Shown here: positions 8,996 to 19,437 of the stretch, in pieces
How positions within the stretch are numbered: position 1 is the stretch's first letter
Layout of the letters: every line of letters begins with the position of its first letter
NCBI GenBank assembly: GCA_003427395.1
Contig: BFEA01000009.1
Coordinates: 1,411,771-1,443,295, forward strand
Source of the DNA: Chara braunii
Lineage: Eukaryota; Streptophyta; Charophyceae; Charales; Characeae
DNA length: 31,525 nt
Reading direction: 5' to 3'
Made by a program: the position numbers and the translations under genes
The notes under the pieces: generated by a model
Told to the model about the DNA's origin: nothing
What the model saw: only the letters and a program-made list of their open reading frames with translations
Databases searched by the model: none

Positions 8996-10009
8996 CGCAC
9001 ACAACCACACTAGCGTATAAAAATAGAACATTGTAAAATAATAAATATGCAATATTTTGGAAGAAAAAAATGACAACAATCAGTGTTATGTACCTAGGGG
9101 GAGGGTGAGAAGGGTGAGGAGGGGAAGGGGTGGTTTTTAGTAGAGGGAGTTGGGAATGGAGCAGGAAACAAAGTGAGTAGTGCATGATAAATAAAAACTT
9201 TTTTTTTGTGGTTCTTCTATTTTTGTTAACAAACATAAAATATACAGATGGTTAGCATCGAATATTTGATTCCCAACAGATGATCAAGACATTACCAACG
9301 CATTTTCAACATATAACCAACAAAAGACTCTCATATCTATATCTATCAATGTTGACTTCCATCAGATGTCCTACGATCACATAAGAATCCCTATAAAAAC
9401 AGATGAAAAAATGAAACAAACACTTTATATAAGTAAGCCCCTATGATCAGTTTATTAATTTTCAGGCTGCATTTTTTCTGTTGAAGGAGTGTCCTTCCAA
9501 TCGCTTCCAGTGTGATTGACTTGATATCTGATTGGTATTGAGGAGTGACTTGGTAGAGGGTCAAGGAGTGTCCGCCCAGTTAAGTCTATTTATGATGAAT
9601 TAGGACGGGATTAAGGACCGAGTGTTGAAAACACAGGGACAATACATCCTTTTCATGAATGTAGTGAGGCTTTCGCTTGGAATCCAATGATTTGTCTTCT
9701 CCTTAAGAATTGACAGAAGGGAGGGGGAAAGTAATAAGAACTGATCAGGGGAAGTCAAATCATTATGGTTACAAGAAAAATCATACTCAGAATGCACGTA
9801 GAAATGGAAAAGTTTGATGGAAAAGAAACCCGGGCGCACAAATGGATTTCCAAGATGGTTATCCCACAAACCAACTTGCATAAAGCAAGCGGCAGACACA
9901 ACCTACGAACGAGTAGAGAGAAACCATTAGGAAAAATTTGAATTAAACTTTAGGTTAAACATTTTGATGGTTGAGACCAAAAAAACCTAAAGAATTAAGC
10001 TTCATGGAA
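8996..10009. other. no recognisable gene
   Basis: AT-rich. A minus-strand frame at 9,600-9,899 (99 codons) has no recognisable domain. CTTGCATAAAGCAAG near 9,871-9,885 forms a small hairpin. The stretch leads into the purine tract before the first LTR-like segment, so part of it may be decayed interior of that element. Confidence 0.45.
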
Positions 10010-10039
10010 GAAAGGTCAGAAAGAGAAAAGAGAAAAGGA
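10010..10039 (+). other. polypurine tract-like sequence
   Basis: Almost unbroken purines (GAAAGGTCAGAAAGAG, then AAAAGAGAAAAGGA) directly before the TGTTGAA start of the LTR-like segment. In LTR retrotransposons the polypurine tract primes plus-strand DNA and abuts the 3' LTR. Confidence 0.55.
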
Positions 10040-11310
10040 TGTTGAAATTTGTGGTTTGTGTGTGTGTACATCGCGAATACCGGGATATTACCGGGAAATA
10101 GGAACTTGGTAAAAGTTTATGCATCTATTGCATTAAACAGGTCGGTTTAGTTGATTCAACTATTCTTCGGCTTGATACCCACTCGTAAAGGTGAACCCAT
10201 GTAGGCAGACAAATCTTCCCTTGTGTCATCATGACTAAGCAGTCCTAATCGCTCTCGAGGGTCCTTTGTATGCAGTGAGGGGGTTGGGCAAAGATGCGTC
10301 ACAAAAGTTGGAAGGAATGTTGAGAGAGGGTTACGGGAGTGAGGGACAAGTATGAAGTACATATGTTGATTGCATTTAGTGCATGGCATGTGTGTCTTGT
10401 TCTGCATCTGTGCAGGTTTTTTGGTCAAGAGTTGTTTCTTTTTCTTCTGAGCATTTGTCTGTGCATTTCGAGTGGTACGTGCATCTCATTGGACACACCC
10501 TGACTGTGAGAATGTGACTTGTTCACCTACATTACCCTCATTATACTCATATCTATGTCTAAGCCACAAATAATAAGAGGGGAATAATAAATTTGGTTGT
10601 CGGGTCTTGTCTCAGATGGATCTCGGGGAGGTTACTGGTAAATAGACCGAAGGAAATAGGGTCCTCTTTGAATTTTATTAGTTGGACGTTTAAGTCTGTA
10701 ATAGTAAGGGAGCTTGGTTGCTTAGATAGCATCAGCCAACGAAAAGTTTACTGAGCTTTCCTTTAAGTAATAGCGGAGCCCCATGTAGCTATAAAGGTCG
10801 TGAACATTCCCATATATGAGTGAACTATTAGACCCATCGCTAGTCCCCTAGTCCAAAGAGGTCCACATTCCGTATCATTATACAGACTTCAAAACCGTAG
10901 GCCGCTTATATGGGTTTTACGTGTTCTCCACATGTACCAAACGGTTATGGGATAAAGAGGCTTAGTATAAAACTCGTCTCATTTTCACGAGAATCCCCGT
11001 GCTACGACGAAAAGAAAAACCCTTGGTCGATCCACCTCTGGCACGGCGTAATACAAGTTGTCACATACGGGATGGTAGCTCAGCAGGGATACCCCTACTC
11101 GAGGGACGTGACAGCCCCTTGAGTAGAAGGAAGTTGTCCTCTCGCGGATTCGAGACTTGTCGCTAGGCACCGTGAGAAGTATAATTGGCGCGCACAGACG
11201 GAGTGGAATATTGTGGGTGGGTTTTGAAACAACAAATTCCTGTGTGACATGGTCGTGAAGGTTCGACGCTTGCGACCACGTCCGGGCCGCGCGTTACAAT
11301 AACGCTCCGA
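10040..11310 (+). mobile_element. LTR-like segment 1 (diverged)
   Basis: Starts TGTTGAAATTTG after a purine tract. Collinear blocks are shared with 22,250-23,268: CAGGTCGGTTT.G and GATTCAAC (10,139), GGGTCCTTTG (10,259) with GTGAGGGGG after it, GGGAGTGAGGGA (10,338), GCATGGCATGTG (10,380), GGTAGCTCAGCAGGGATAC (11,074), GTGACAGCC (11,108). The end near 11,310 is set by the position equivalent to the PBS of the second copy, where the sequence reads AACGCTCCGAGGGGTC and no longer matches tRNA-Asp well. The two copies are strongly diverged, so the ends are approximate. It could be a solo LTR or the 5' LTR of an old element. Confidence 0.6.
11076..11126 (+). promoter_or_regulatory. A-box-like motif and conserved hairpin in LTR 1
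   Basis: TAGCTCAGCAGG at 11,076-11,087 fits the tRNA A-box consensus TRGYNNARNNGG fully. It is followed by an 11-bp stem, 11,095-11,105 with 11,116-11,126, loop ACGTGACAGC. A B-box-like GGATTCGAGAC lies near 11,147. The same arrangement occurs in LTR 2, with compensatory stem changes. Pol III activity is unproven; the spacing between A and B (about 70 nt) is long. Confidence 0.45.
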
Positions 11311-12243
11311 GGGGTCGTATGAAGAAACAAAAGATCATCACTATGATGTCGGAAAGGATGACCTTGTCGTGACGAGGCTCGCCACAATCACTACAAGACC
11401 AAAGCCAGTGCGAAGGCTGAACACACCAACGATGGTAGTCACACCATTATGAGGGCGAGCGACTGAACAAGGTCGGGACGAAGATGAAGAGTATGGACCT
11501 ATATGAAGATGAATCTGACAAAAAATGGCACGAGAACGGTGGTGGTAAGTATAGCTCTACGGGGCACAGCGACGGAAAACGATATTAAGACACAGTTTAT
11601 AATGAATCTTCTGTTGAAATACAACTAGATGCATCGCCACCTCACAATTTTTTTTCTTGGGCACAGTCCTCTCCTCCTGTAGCACAAAGTCCATCCACTA
11701 TCCTTGAAGCTTGAGCTTACCAACTAAGTTGCCTTAAAAACCCCGAAAACGTCGTTTCCCTTGTTGTAATCTTACTGATGAATGAATGAAAACTCGCTCT
11801 CATACTCCCGCCATAACTCCTTTGGGCGCAACTCATAATTACCGTAGCTCGAGAACTGCGTTCCCAATACGTATTTCGACCCCGTAGGTTGACTCACCCC
11901 AGGTCATAAGCTCGAGATTGTCTCCTCCCTCGCTCGAATCGACTAATCATCGGGTGAACTCTACATCTCTATTGCGCTCCACCCATCTTCCTTCATCATC
12001 TCCGCTTGCACCCTGCGCTGGTCCCTATCTAGGTTCACTCGCTTTTATTCCTCGTCTGTCCTTACCGCCTCATTTTAGCGCAGCCATCGACCAGCGTCTG
12101 CCTCTTCTTGGCTACTCAACATTAGCGCTGCGCTCGATAGTAGCAGCCCGTTGCCCCAGCTTCTCGCTCGCTTTCTGCCCTGGACTAGCGCAGTCCTTCA
12201 ACACACAGCATTCATCTTCGATGGAAACGAGAACTGAGCAGGG
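11311..12243. other. no recognisable gene
   Basis: Mixed composition, no protein motif. The plus-strand frame at 11,918-12,337 runs antisense through the U6 locus and is Ser/Pro/Leu-rich, so I do not treat it as a gene. If segment 1 is a 5' LTR this would be its leader and interior, but no gag-pol motif is visible. Confidence 0.45.
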
Positions 12244-12250
12244 AAAAAAA
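12244..12250 (-). terminator. Pol III T7 terminator of U6
   Basis: Seven A on the plus strand are seven T on the minus strand, directly after the U6 body. A run of four or more T ends Pol III transcripts, and this is the expected place. Confidence 0.75.
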
Positions 12251-12304
12251 GCAGATCGCTTGGGCGCTTCCTTGATTTATACGTGTCATCCTTGCGCATG
12301 GGTC

Positions 12305-12336
<32 letters not shown>

Positions 12337-12354
12337 ACGGATGCCCCGAAGGAC
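12250..12354 (-). ncRNA. U6: U6 spliceosomal snRNA, plant-type (gene or pseudogene)
   Basis: U6 is the catalytic snRNA of the spliceosome, normally Pol III transcribed. On the minus strand from 12,354 the 5' stem-loop GTCC-TTCG-GGGC is followed by CATCCGTTAAAATTGGAACG, the ACAGAGA box, the AGATTAGCATG region with the AGC triad, and TGCGCAAGGATGACACG of the internal stem-loop. Length to the T7 terminator is about 105 nt, close to the plant standard of about 102. Differences from the plant consensus: one base short on each side of the 5' stem, GACCCATGCGC where GGCCCCTGCGC is usual, and a diverged 3' tail (AAGGAAGCGCCCAAGCG). Upstream I see neither the plant USE (RTCCCACATCG) nor a clear TATA box at -25 to -30; a short hairpin abuts the 5' end. 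Correct length and terminator argue for a gene; missing promoter elements and core changes argue for a pseudogene. Confidence 0.88.
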
Positions 12355-12977
12355 AAGGCCTGGAGCCAGGCCCAAACATACCTTTCTTGAAACCGGCCCG
12401 CTCTAAGCAGCTTAGAGTCAACCCTCTGACTCTGTGAGCCTTTCGAACCCGGTCTATCTATTGCTACATGCTGACTCCAAGACAGCAAGCAGTGTCGACT
12501 GATATAGGCATTGCGACGGTAATCGTGGAATTTGTAATCTGCTAAAGGTGTGTAACAACTTAGCATGCCGAAACAAGCAGTCTCGATAGTGGTTGGACAT
12601 GGGGTGTTGTAGCCTGTTGCAAAGCCTGTAGTATACGCTTGGCCGAAGCCGGTCTCGGTGCAAGTCTCAATGATAGTAACAATATTCAAATGAAGACTTT
12701 CAAGACTGAGGTAGAGAAAGGTCTCATGTGACCGGCCTCCGCAGCCTCCCCCGGTGCCCTATTACAGAGGCGAGTTCACTTCCACGTGGGACCCACCGGG
12801 CATGCTCATGCTCAAACCCTCTACAACAAACGGGGGGCGGCGGGTCGTGTGCCCCCAGCGTCCGCTGCTACCCTCAGGCTGCAACCCCACAGGCCCACTC
12901 AGAATGCTCTCTGATTCCCTTCCACTTTAGACTATCGACACTCCCCAAATGGGAAGCAAAGGAAGCTACGACCACGG
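12355..12977. other. no gene; three hairpins next to U6
   Basis: Three consecutive perfect inverted repeats lie on the promoter side of U6: GGCCTGG-AG-CCAGGCC (12,356-12,371), CTCTAAG-CAG-CTTAGAG (12,401-12,417) and GAGTCA-ACCCTC-TGACTC (12,416-12,433). The rest shows no gene. The minus-strand frame 12,303-12,689 begins with a plausible peptide (MNIVTIIETCTETGFG) but runs into the U6 locus and has no known domain. Confidence 0.5.
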
Positions 12978-12982
12978 TGTCG

Positions 12983-13012
12983 GAGCAAACACCCTTACAA
13001 GGGTATTTGCTC
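12983..13012. repeat. terminal hairpin of element D
   Basis: GAGCAAACACCCTT and AAGGGTATTTGCTC are inverted repeats with one mismatch and a 2-nt loop, only 5 bp inside the element start. Identical in D2 (28,835-28,864). Confidence 0.85.
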
Positions 13013-13784
13013 ATGATTTTGCATATGATACAGTATCAACGCCTGTTGCAGTGCCGGAGACAGTCTGGAGTAAAACGTGAGATTTTTTTTGGCTTGGTGA
13101 TGTGAAGCAAACTTCTCGACCATTGAGGCCGAGGTTTCTAGGCGACAGTGCGCAGTGATACGAAGTATATAATAACAGGTGAGGGTTAGTGAAAAATTAA
13201 AAGTCTTCGACCGCTAGGGCCGGAGGGTGGGAATAGAACAAAGGAAGGTCGCGTGCGATGCGTCGACCACGATTTAAATCAGTCAAAGATCAGGCGGTAA
13301 GGGAAAAATGAATTAGGTATAGTCCAGAGGCGTCTGACCGACCAGTACGGAAAGAATCTGCTGGTCGCGCCGCCGTAAGCTCGAAAGCGGACTGAAGTAA
13401 TAATATAAGCCCGGCCGCGCGGCCAGGGCAGCCAATAGAAATCTGTCACCACCACGCCAAGCGGCGACGATCGGTGTTGGACCTCTAAAAATGCCAACTG
13501 TTATCTTCCTTCGCGTGGCCTCGAGTGCCGCACACATCTACCTCTACTAGTGTGGTACCGGCATACCCGCTACTTGAGTGTTTTCCCTACCGCAACCCTC
13601 AATGTCACGGCCGCTGTCAAGTACCGGCCCTTCAAGCTTTCTGAGTGACCAAGTACCCTCGCGGGTCACACACACACTCAAGGCAACAAGTATTCGAACA
13701 GGTACGCAAACCGATGGGCGTACACCCAAACACAGAACTAGAGATAGGCTCAGTCTGCTAGTTGGACTTGGCCTCACTGCTTTA

Positions 13785-13937
13785 CATATATAAGAGTTGC
13801 TCACTTTGGCTATGAAATGGGAGCTACCTCAGTAGGAAATGGTGCAGAATTAGAGGAGAAGCGGCCTGGAGGTTCTGCACCATTACCTACTGAGGTAGCT
13901 CCCATTTCATAGCCAAAGTGAGCAACTCTTATATATG
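13785..13937. repeat. 65-bp inverted repeat, 64/65 matching
   Basis: Arms 13,785-13,849 and 13,873-13,937 are exact reverse complements except one base (GTAGGAAATGG versus GTAGGTAATGG), around a 23-bp spacer. The arm contains GAGCTACCTCAGTAGG, related to the A-box-like sequence in D2 at 29,675-29,688. The near identity implies a very recent event. Confidence 0.95.
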
Positions 13938-13996
13938 CCTGGAGGAGAGAGTTCCCGCTCGCCTCGTTCCTCTCTCCTCCAGGCCGCTTCTCCTCT
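13852..13996. repeat. nested inverted repeats
   Basis: A second inverted pair, 13,852-13,872 with 13,976-13,996 (21 bp), and a third, 13,937-13,951 with 13,970-13,984 (15 bp, GCCTGGAGGAGAGAG), are interleaved with the 65-bp pair. The equivalent D2 sequence is present once and in one orientation. This pattern fits template switching or repeated local inversion. Confidence 0.9.
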
Positions 13997-14449
13997 TCCC
14001 GCTCGGGACAAAAGAGAGTTGTGGAGCTCCTTCAAAAAGGGAGCTAGATCGGGAACAACGAGGCGAGCGGGAAGAAGAAGAAGTAGAAGGAGAGAAAGAA
14101 GGGAGGAGGAGAAGGAAGAAGAAGAAGAAGAAGAAGAAGGAGAGAGAGAAGGGAGGAGGGTAGAGCAATGCTTACCTGCCCACTCATCCGCCGGTGGCAT
14201 TGTGAGATCAGGCTGTGATACCGCCTGACTTATTGGACTCCGTGCTTGCGACTGTCGTGTCCCCCATATTGCGGTCTCGGAATGCTGCAGAGGGACGGAC
14301 CGAGGGGCATCGGGCGGCAATGACAATAACATCAAGGACAGGTAAATCTTATATCCCTCTATTGACCATCGCACTACTTCCATCGAGGGATGAACAAAAA
14401 CTGAATAAATCTACAGCTAACAAAATCAAATGAATCTAATGCTAAATCT

Positions 14450-14650
14450 AGGAAGTATACACTACTACTATGTGTATATATGTGAATACTTGTGTACGTG
14501 TGTGTGAGAGAGAGAGAGGGGGACGATAAGTCTCCAACCTTGGCCAACAGCTAAGTCTCCAGCACAGTACTCGGATCAACAGAGTGAGCAAAATCAAAGA
14601 GTGGGAGTGTATATTTCCACGTTTCAGCGGAAGATTCATTCCGTTTTTGA

Positions 14651-14709
<59 letters not shown>

Positions 14710-15118
14710 CGACGATAAGGCCCCCGACCTTGGCCAACAGCCACCCGCACCTCGCCGCGCGCTCCTTGGATCGATAAAACGAGCAAATAGAAAAGTGACA
14801 GTGTATATTTCCACGTTTCAGCGGAAGATTCATTACGTTTTTGCTCATCCTATCGATGAAGTGTGTGTGTGTGTGGGGGGGTGTGAGAGAGAGAGAGAGA
14901 GAGAACTAAGTCTCTAGCGTGCTCGTCACACGCTACTCGGATCGATAAAACAAGCAAATCAAAAAGTAACAGTGTATATTTCCCCGTTTCAGCGGAAGAT
15001 TCATTCCGTTTTTACTCGTCCTATCGATGGAGTGTGTGCATGTGAGACGTTCATGATTCGACCAAGGAGAGAGAGAGAGAGAGAGAGAGAGTAAGAGAGA
15101 GAGAAAGAGAGAAGGGGA
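14450..15118. repeat. microsatellite-foldback minisatellite (D1)
   Basis: Three units share TATATTTCCACGTTTCAGCG followed by GAAGATTCATTCCG and TTTTT (about 14,611, 14,804 and 14,977), separated by GT/GA tracts. Around the core, ATCGATA...GAGCAAA on the left pairs with TTTGCTC...TATCGAT on the right (unit 2). Inside, CGGAA-GATTCA-TTCCG forms a small hairpin. The same array in D2 is at 30,820-31,480. Confidence 0.88.
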
Positions 15119-15532
15119 GTAGGAAAAAGGAGGAAGAACTCACCTTCTACGAAGGGGGGAATTCCGGGTGATTAGCGGGCGTAGCAGCAGGTTGTTTTCG
15201 CATGCATCGACCCGTGACCCAGCGGAGGATCCATTCTCATTTTGATCATTTGGAAAGTAGGGGAGCGTGGTCCGTAGCCACACACTTAGGCTCGTCTTCA
15301 TGTTCATCGCCAAGGTGCTCATTGTTGAGGTCGAACAGCTCGCCTTCGTCGTAATGATTGTGCTGGCCGTCACCGTCATTTGTCATGGGCCAGAGGCTAG
15401 CTCATAGTGGCGGTGACGATCTTCAGGCGAATGCACCTGGCCTTATCCGTGGGGCTTTCCTTCCTTACTTCTTTTTCTTTTTCTTTTTTTCTTGTCTTTT
15501 TCCCGCCTTTGCGCTCCGATTTCCAATGCGAC
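15119..15532. other. no recognisable gene
   Basis: No domain or RNA. The minus-strand frame at 15,140-15,379 is Thr/Ser-rich without a motif. A T/C-rich run lies at about 15,463-15,500. Confidence 0.45.
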
Positions 15533-15624
15533 AATATATATATGTATGTATATAATATATATATATAATATTATATATATATATATCTATTTGACGATAT
15601 ATATATATATATATATATATCGTC
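15533..15624. repeat. (AT)n microsatellite with perfect palindrome
   Basis: Interrupted AT repeats. At 15,593-15,624 GACG, twelve AT units and CGTC form a perfect 32-nt palindrome, prone to cruciform extrusion. Confidence 0.95.
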
Positions 15625-15734
15625 ACAAACAGAACTGCCCGGTATAACCGTAGGCAGAGAGAGAGAAGAGGACAATAAACGAGGGGCTGCGACAAACTGT
15701 ATGTATATATACATTATCGACACAATATGCCATG

Positions 15735-16380
15735 TGCTATGTTGAACGGGGAGCATGGCAGTCCTTGGGTGCGATTGGCTTTTGTGTGTTGGGGAATGAG
15801 GGTGTGAGTGAGGCGAGAGAAATACCTGGTAGCGAAAGCGTACGACACTGGTTGCATATACACGTACTTCGGGAATGCTGTTGACGTCATCTTTCGACGT
15901 CATAAATATAGGCTAGATAGGATCTGTCACATGTAGTCTGGGCGCCGAGCGCCAGATAGGATATCAATGTTGGTTCTTCATTGATGATGATGATGAGACT
16001 TTACCAGCATTGTCAATCCAGAGCCCTTGTGTCTTCCTATTTAGTGAAACCAGTGAAGCAATTCTGTTGTTGGTACGAGATCAAGACTATCCGGTCTCAT
16101 ATGTATGATGCTGTTTTGATTGCTAGAGTTCCCTATTGCTCATTTTCCTTGCGCTAGATAGGATCTGCCATCTGTAGTCTGGGCACAGAGAGCCAGATAG
16201 GATGTCAGCATTGGTTCTTCATTGATGATGATGATGATGGGATTTCACCAGCACTGTCAACGATGAGCTCTCGACGCATTCCTATTCGTGAAACTAAGGG
16301 TACAATTCTGTTGTTGGTTCAAGATCACGACTTTTTGGTCTTGCGTGAATCATGCTGTTTGTTTGCTGAAATTTGGTACT
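15735..16380 (-). mobile_element. R1 interspersed repeat, copy f (two tandem heads)
   Basis: Minus-strand R1. The head ends at about 16,151 (GCTCATTTTCCTTGC on plus), and a second head module (GCTAGATAGGATCTGCCATC on plus) follows at about 16,152-16,380. The plus-strand TTCATTGATGATGATGATGA and AGTCTGGGCGCCGAGCGCCA blocks match the inverted copy at 2.5-2.9 kb. The unit abuts an (ATT)n tract at 16,387. Confidence 0.7.
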
Positions 16381-16382
16381 AC

Positions 16383-16495
16383 TCAGTATTATTATTATTA
16401 TGATTATTATTATTATTATTAGTAGTAGTAGTAGTAGTAGTGGTAGTAGTAGCAGTAGTAGTAGTAGTAGTAGTAATAGTAGTAGTAGTATTTGT
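16383..16495. repeat. (ATT)n then (AGT)n microsatellite
   Basis: ATT/TTA triplets to about 16,419, then AGT/GTA triplets. It directly abuts the 5' end of a minus-strand R1 copy, as at 18.2 kb. Confidence 0.95.
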
Positions 16496-17619
16496 AAAAT
16501 CAGACTTACTTTCATTCACACTTTACATGCATGCAAAACAACAGCACAGCAAACTGGCGACAAGCACACAAATTCAAAGCTCAGAGATATGGCGAGCAAG
16601 AACGCAGATTGAATACAATATTCACGACGGAAATGGTTGTGGTATGTCCAACAACCAACAACTATCTGTTAGTACACACATGAAAACTATCTGTTAGTAC
16701 ACACATGATCACCCTGGGAATCTCACATTATTACAAACAGACGAACTTGAACAAGCTCGTACACAATTAAGAAACAGAAAAAACTCAGACAAAAACACAC
16801 AGAAATAGAACAGTCTTAGGCAGACACACACAGTCCTAGGTAGACATGCACAGTCCCATATGGTACATGCTGACAAAACTAATTGAGACTGGGACTGAGT
16901 ATTGCAGACTCAGCAAGGGTAGACGCCGTCACTGCCCACTTACCTCTAGTCTGTGTGTGAGCAACAGTTGAGGGGCTGCCTCCGGGCCATCCATAAATCT
17001 GTGGATTTGGCCTTTCGGCTCTGTAGCAGCTACGACATTTGACCTTTCAGGTATGTAGCAGCTACGACCTTGACCCGACGGGACAGACCTACGGTACAGG
17101 ACCCGACAACTACATTGGCCTGCGACAGACAAAACAAAGACTATTAAACAGAACAAACAGACACAGACAGATGGGCAGACAACAACAAACAAACAAACAG
17201 ACGCACGCGGTCGGGAAGCATAGACGGACCCTCGGACGGGCACCCACTGAATAGACACGAACAGGAAGTCAGTCCAACTCAGACAATTGATTAAGTTATA
17301 CAAACTAAAAACAGACAAGCAAGAAGTGATGGACAAAGAACGGGCACACGAAAGGTAGATAGAATCAGACAAAACAGTTAGGTACAGGCAAGCAAGCGGA
17401 CTGACAAACGGTCGGATGCAGACAGATACGGACTACAACAGACAGACGTTGATGCAGGCAGGCCACTTCGATATAGCAAAGGGCCTGCCTCCACATTCTT
17501 TATCCTGGTGTTGTCTGTGTACTGCGCAAGNGCNGCTGTGCTGAAGATTGCAGGCACTCGCANGCTCGCGNGCGAGCAAGGAGCAGGCAGCAATGNCCNA
17601 AGTTGCGCTGCTGTAAGCT
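16496..17619. other. no gene; CAGA-rich region
   Basis: Strand-biased region rich in ACAGACAGA/AACAAACA words (about 16,740-17,430). Contains one 24-bp tandem duplication (AACTATCTGTTAGTACACAC unit at about 16,661 and 16,685), and a palindrome GCTCGC-GN-GCGAGC at 17,564-17,577 whose tip is unresolved. GGCAGGCC/GGCCTGCC arms at about 17,457 and 17,481 form a hairpin. Confidence 0.5.
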
Positions 17620-18220
17620 GGGAATGGTGCAGGGTGGTCCCTGGGTGCAAGTGACATCTGAGTGTTGAGGATCGGGGTTGTAAGGGACACAAGCGACATA
17701 CCTGATGACTGGGGTAACATGCCTTGTCTGCTATTTGCTCGTACTTCAGGGGAACAACTGATGTCATCTTCTGTACTGTAGAAAGACTAGGTAGGACCAG
17801 CCATCCGTAGTCTGTATGTTGCCAGATAGAAGGCCGGTAGTGGTTCTATATTGACGATAATGAAACTATTTCAGCATTGTCAAATATGAGTTTTTGCTGC
17901 GGGACTCATGGTGCTGCTGGATTCGAAGTTTGATTATCTAGACACAAATGTATGGTGCTGTTCAAAGTCTGAGTTAGCTAGCGCAGACAGGATCTGCCAT
18001 TTGTATTCCAGGCACTGAGCACCAGATACCAGTTCGACATGTGGTTCTTTGATTGATTAGAGATGAAATTACTTCGGCATTGTCAATTATGGGTTTGCTG
18101 TACTCTTATCCGGTGAAACTTGTAGTGCCACTCTGCTATTTAGTTCTAGGTCGCAACTATCTGGTTTTGCGTATATGGTGTTGTTTGATTGCTGAAGTTC
18201 GTTATTACTCACATTCCTGG
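17620..18220 (-). mobile_element. R1 interspersed repeat, copy g (two tandem heads)
   Basis: Same organisation as the 15.7-16.4 kb copy: two head modules in tandem (breaks near 17,975), minus strand. Plus-strand blocks: GGTGCAGGGTGGTCCCTGGG, TAGGACCAGCCATC, CAGGATCTGCCATTTGTA, TCTTATCCGGTGAAACTT. The unit ends ACATTCCTGGC beside (ATT)n. Minus-strand translation AKPDSCDLE matches the other inverted copy in several residues. Confidence 0.7.
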
Positions 18221-18276
18221 CATTATTATTACTATTACTATTATCATTGTTATTACTACTATTATTATTATTGTTG

Positions 18277-18329
<53 letters not shown>

Positions 18330-18355
18330 GAGTATTACTATTATTATTATGAGGA
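18221..18355. repeat. (ATT)n microsatellite
   Basis: Long TTA/ATT tract with few interruptions, abutting the R1 copy. Confidence 0.97.
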
Positions 18356-18916
18356 TCAAGCCCTCAAGAGGCCCTATCAGATATCATATTGTCCAAGGCC
18401 AAGGCCCCAGCAAGTAGAATGCCACCCTAAGTGAAGGCGGACCTGAATAATCGTTATAGGCCCAATGCGACATTTCCGTATATGGCTTCTGCAACACATC
18501 AGTTGGTTGAGTGAACGCGCGGACCTCACTAAGCTGCGCGGTACAACTAGCCGGGCCACGAAGGTTGTACCTAGGCACCTACACACAAAACAGGGCAACA
18601 GGGCATAGGCGGCCATAGCCGGGCTGCTGGAAGCCAGGGGGTAGAACGGGTGATCGAGTGATCTTCAGGGATAAGGCATTGTGTGGGATAATCAAGGTCT
18701 GATTGAGGGTGACGAGATACGTACCTAGTACAGACGCGAGATAACAACTTTGGATACTTTGTTGGTAAGGCCTACGAGTTTGGACATTGACTCATTACTC
18801 CTTTGTAGTGCTCTATTTGGATAGTTATTCAATGCATATACATTTTATATTCATGTATGAATAAACGAGACATCTACTGAATTCGGAGTTTGGATTTCTA
18901 TAAAATATATTCCTTA
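18356..18916. other. repeat-derived, probably a decayed R1 long form
   Basis: CCTAAGTGAAGGCGGACCTG at 18,426 matches the block near 2,072. ATCAGTTGGTTGAGTGAACG at about 18,498, followed by CGCGGACCTCAC, resembles a degenerate tRNA-derived SINE head but lacks a good A box. About 18,630-18,900 has weak R1-like order (ATCAAGGTCTGATTGAGGGT, then CCTACGAGTTTGGACATTGA) and ends beside another ATT tract. Confidence 0.4.
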
Positions 18917-18958
<42 letters not shown>

Positions 18959-18970
18959 CATTATTATTGT
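18917..18970. repeat. (ATT)n microsatellite
   Basis: Nearly pure ATT triplets. Confidence 0.97.
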
Positions 18971-18989
18971 TATCTATTGATTATTAAGT

Positions 18990-19355
18990 AAGTTTGATCT
19001 TAGGTCGGGGAAGGAGAGGAAAGCAGGACAATGTAGAGGAAGAAGGACATCGTCACCGTGATGATGGTGTCTACCTCCATTATCCTTTTTCTCTCTCCCT
19101 TGATATGAGTTGCCCTTTCTTCTTTTCTTCACATTTATCCAAGGTTATTGTTGATTGTCATATTCATGCGCGCCAATCTTCCGACTCGTTGGTTGATGAC
19201 AGAAGAAGTGGGGGAAGATCAGATGTGAGGAGATGTAGGGTAATGGAGAGGAGAGCAACATTGTCACCGTGTGATAAGTGTCTACCTCCTCCATCCTTCT
19301 CCGCTGTCCCATGGTCGAATCCCCTCACTTCCTTCACAAAGTTATCCAAAATAGT
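18990..19355. repeat. diverged tandem duplication, ~190-bp unit
   Basis: ATCGTCACCGTG then GGTGTCTACCTCC (19,048-19,077) and ATTGTCACCGTG then AGTGTCTACCTCC (19,260-19,290) lie in the same order, each preceded by AGGA/GAGG-rich sequence and followed by CTTCACA and TTATCCAA. No gene seen. Confidence 0.6.
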
Positions 19356-19437
19356 ATGGTATCTTTGAATAAAAAACCTATTCTGTAAAAGACGAATGTT
19401 CAGGCAGTCCGACAAAAGCAGGGCGATTGCGGGAGCT

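Larger units (their letters stand above)
12978..15118 (+). mobile_element. duplicated element D, copy 1
   Basis: Direct copy of 28,830-31,480. It starts TGTCGGAGCAAACACCC in both places and stays about 95% alike by eye to about 13,797. Copies then differ: D1 has a local foldback at 13,785-14,060, D2 has tRNA-like and GAA-rich sequence. Similarity resumes at GCCTGGAGGAGAGAGG and GCAATGCTTACCTG (14,167), through CGCTTGCGACTGTCGTGTCC-type sequence, to the GT/GA minisatellite. D1 has about 120 bp (about 14,310-14,435) absent from D2. The TG start and size would fit an LTR, but a CA end, PBS and PPT are not evident. It may be a segmental duplication or a non-autonomous element. Flanks outside the start differ, so the start is a true boundary. 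Confidence 0.75.

Noticed and set aside
11918-12689. Plus- and minus-strand frames over the U6 locus
   Set aside because: Both overlap the U6 RNA body or run into it, so they are unlikely to be real genes.
17563-17599. Biological hypervariability at a cluster of N bases
   Set aside because: The Ns sit in or near a GC palindrome and most likely reflect sequencing difficulty.
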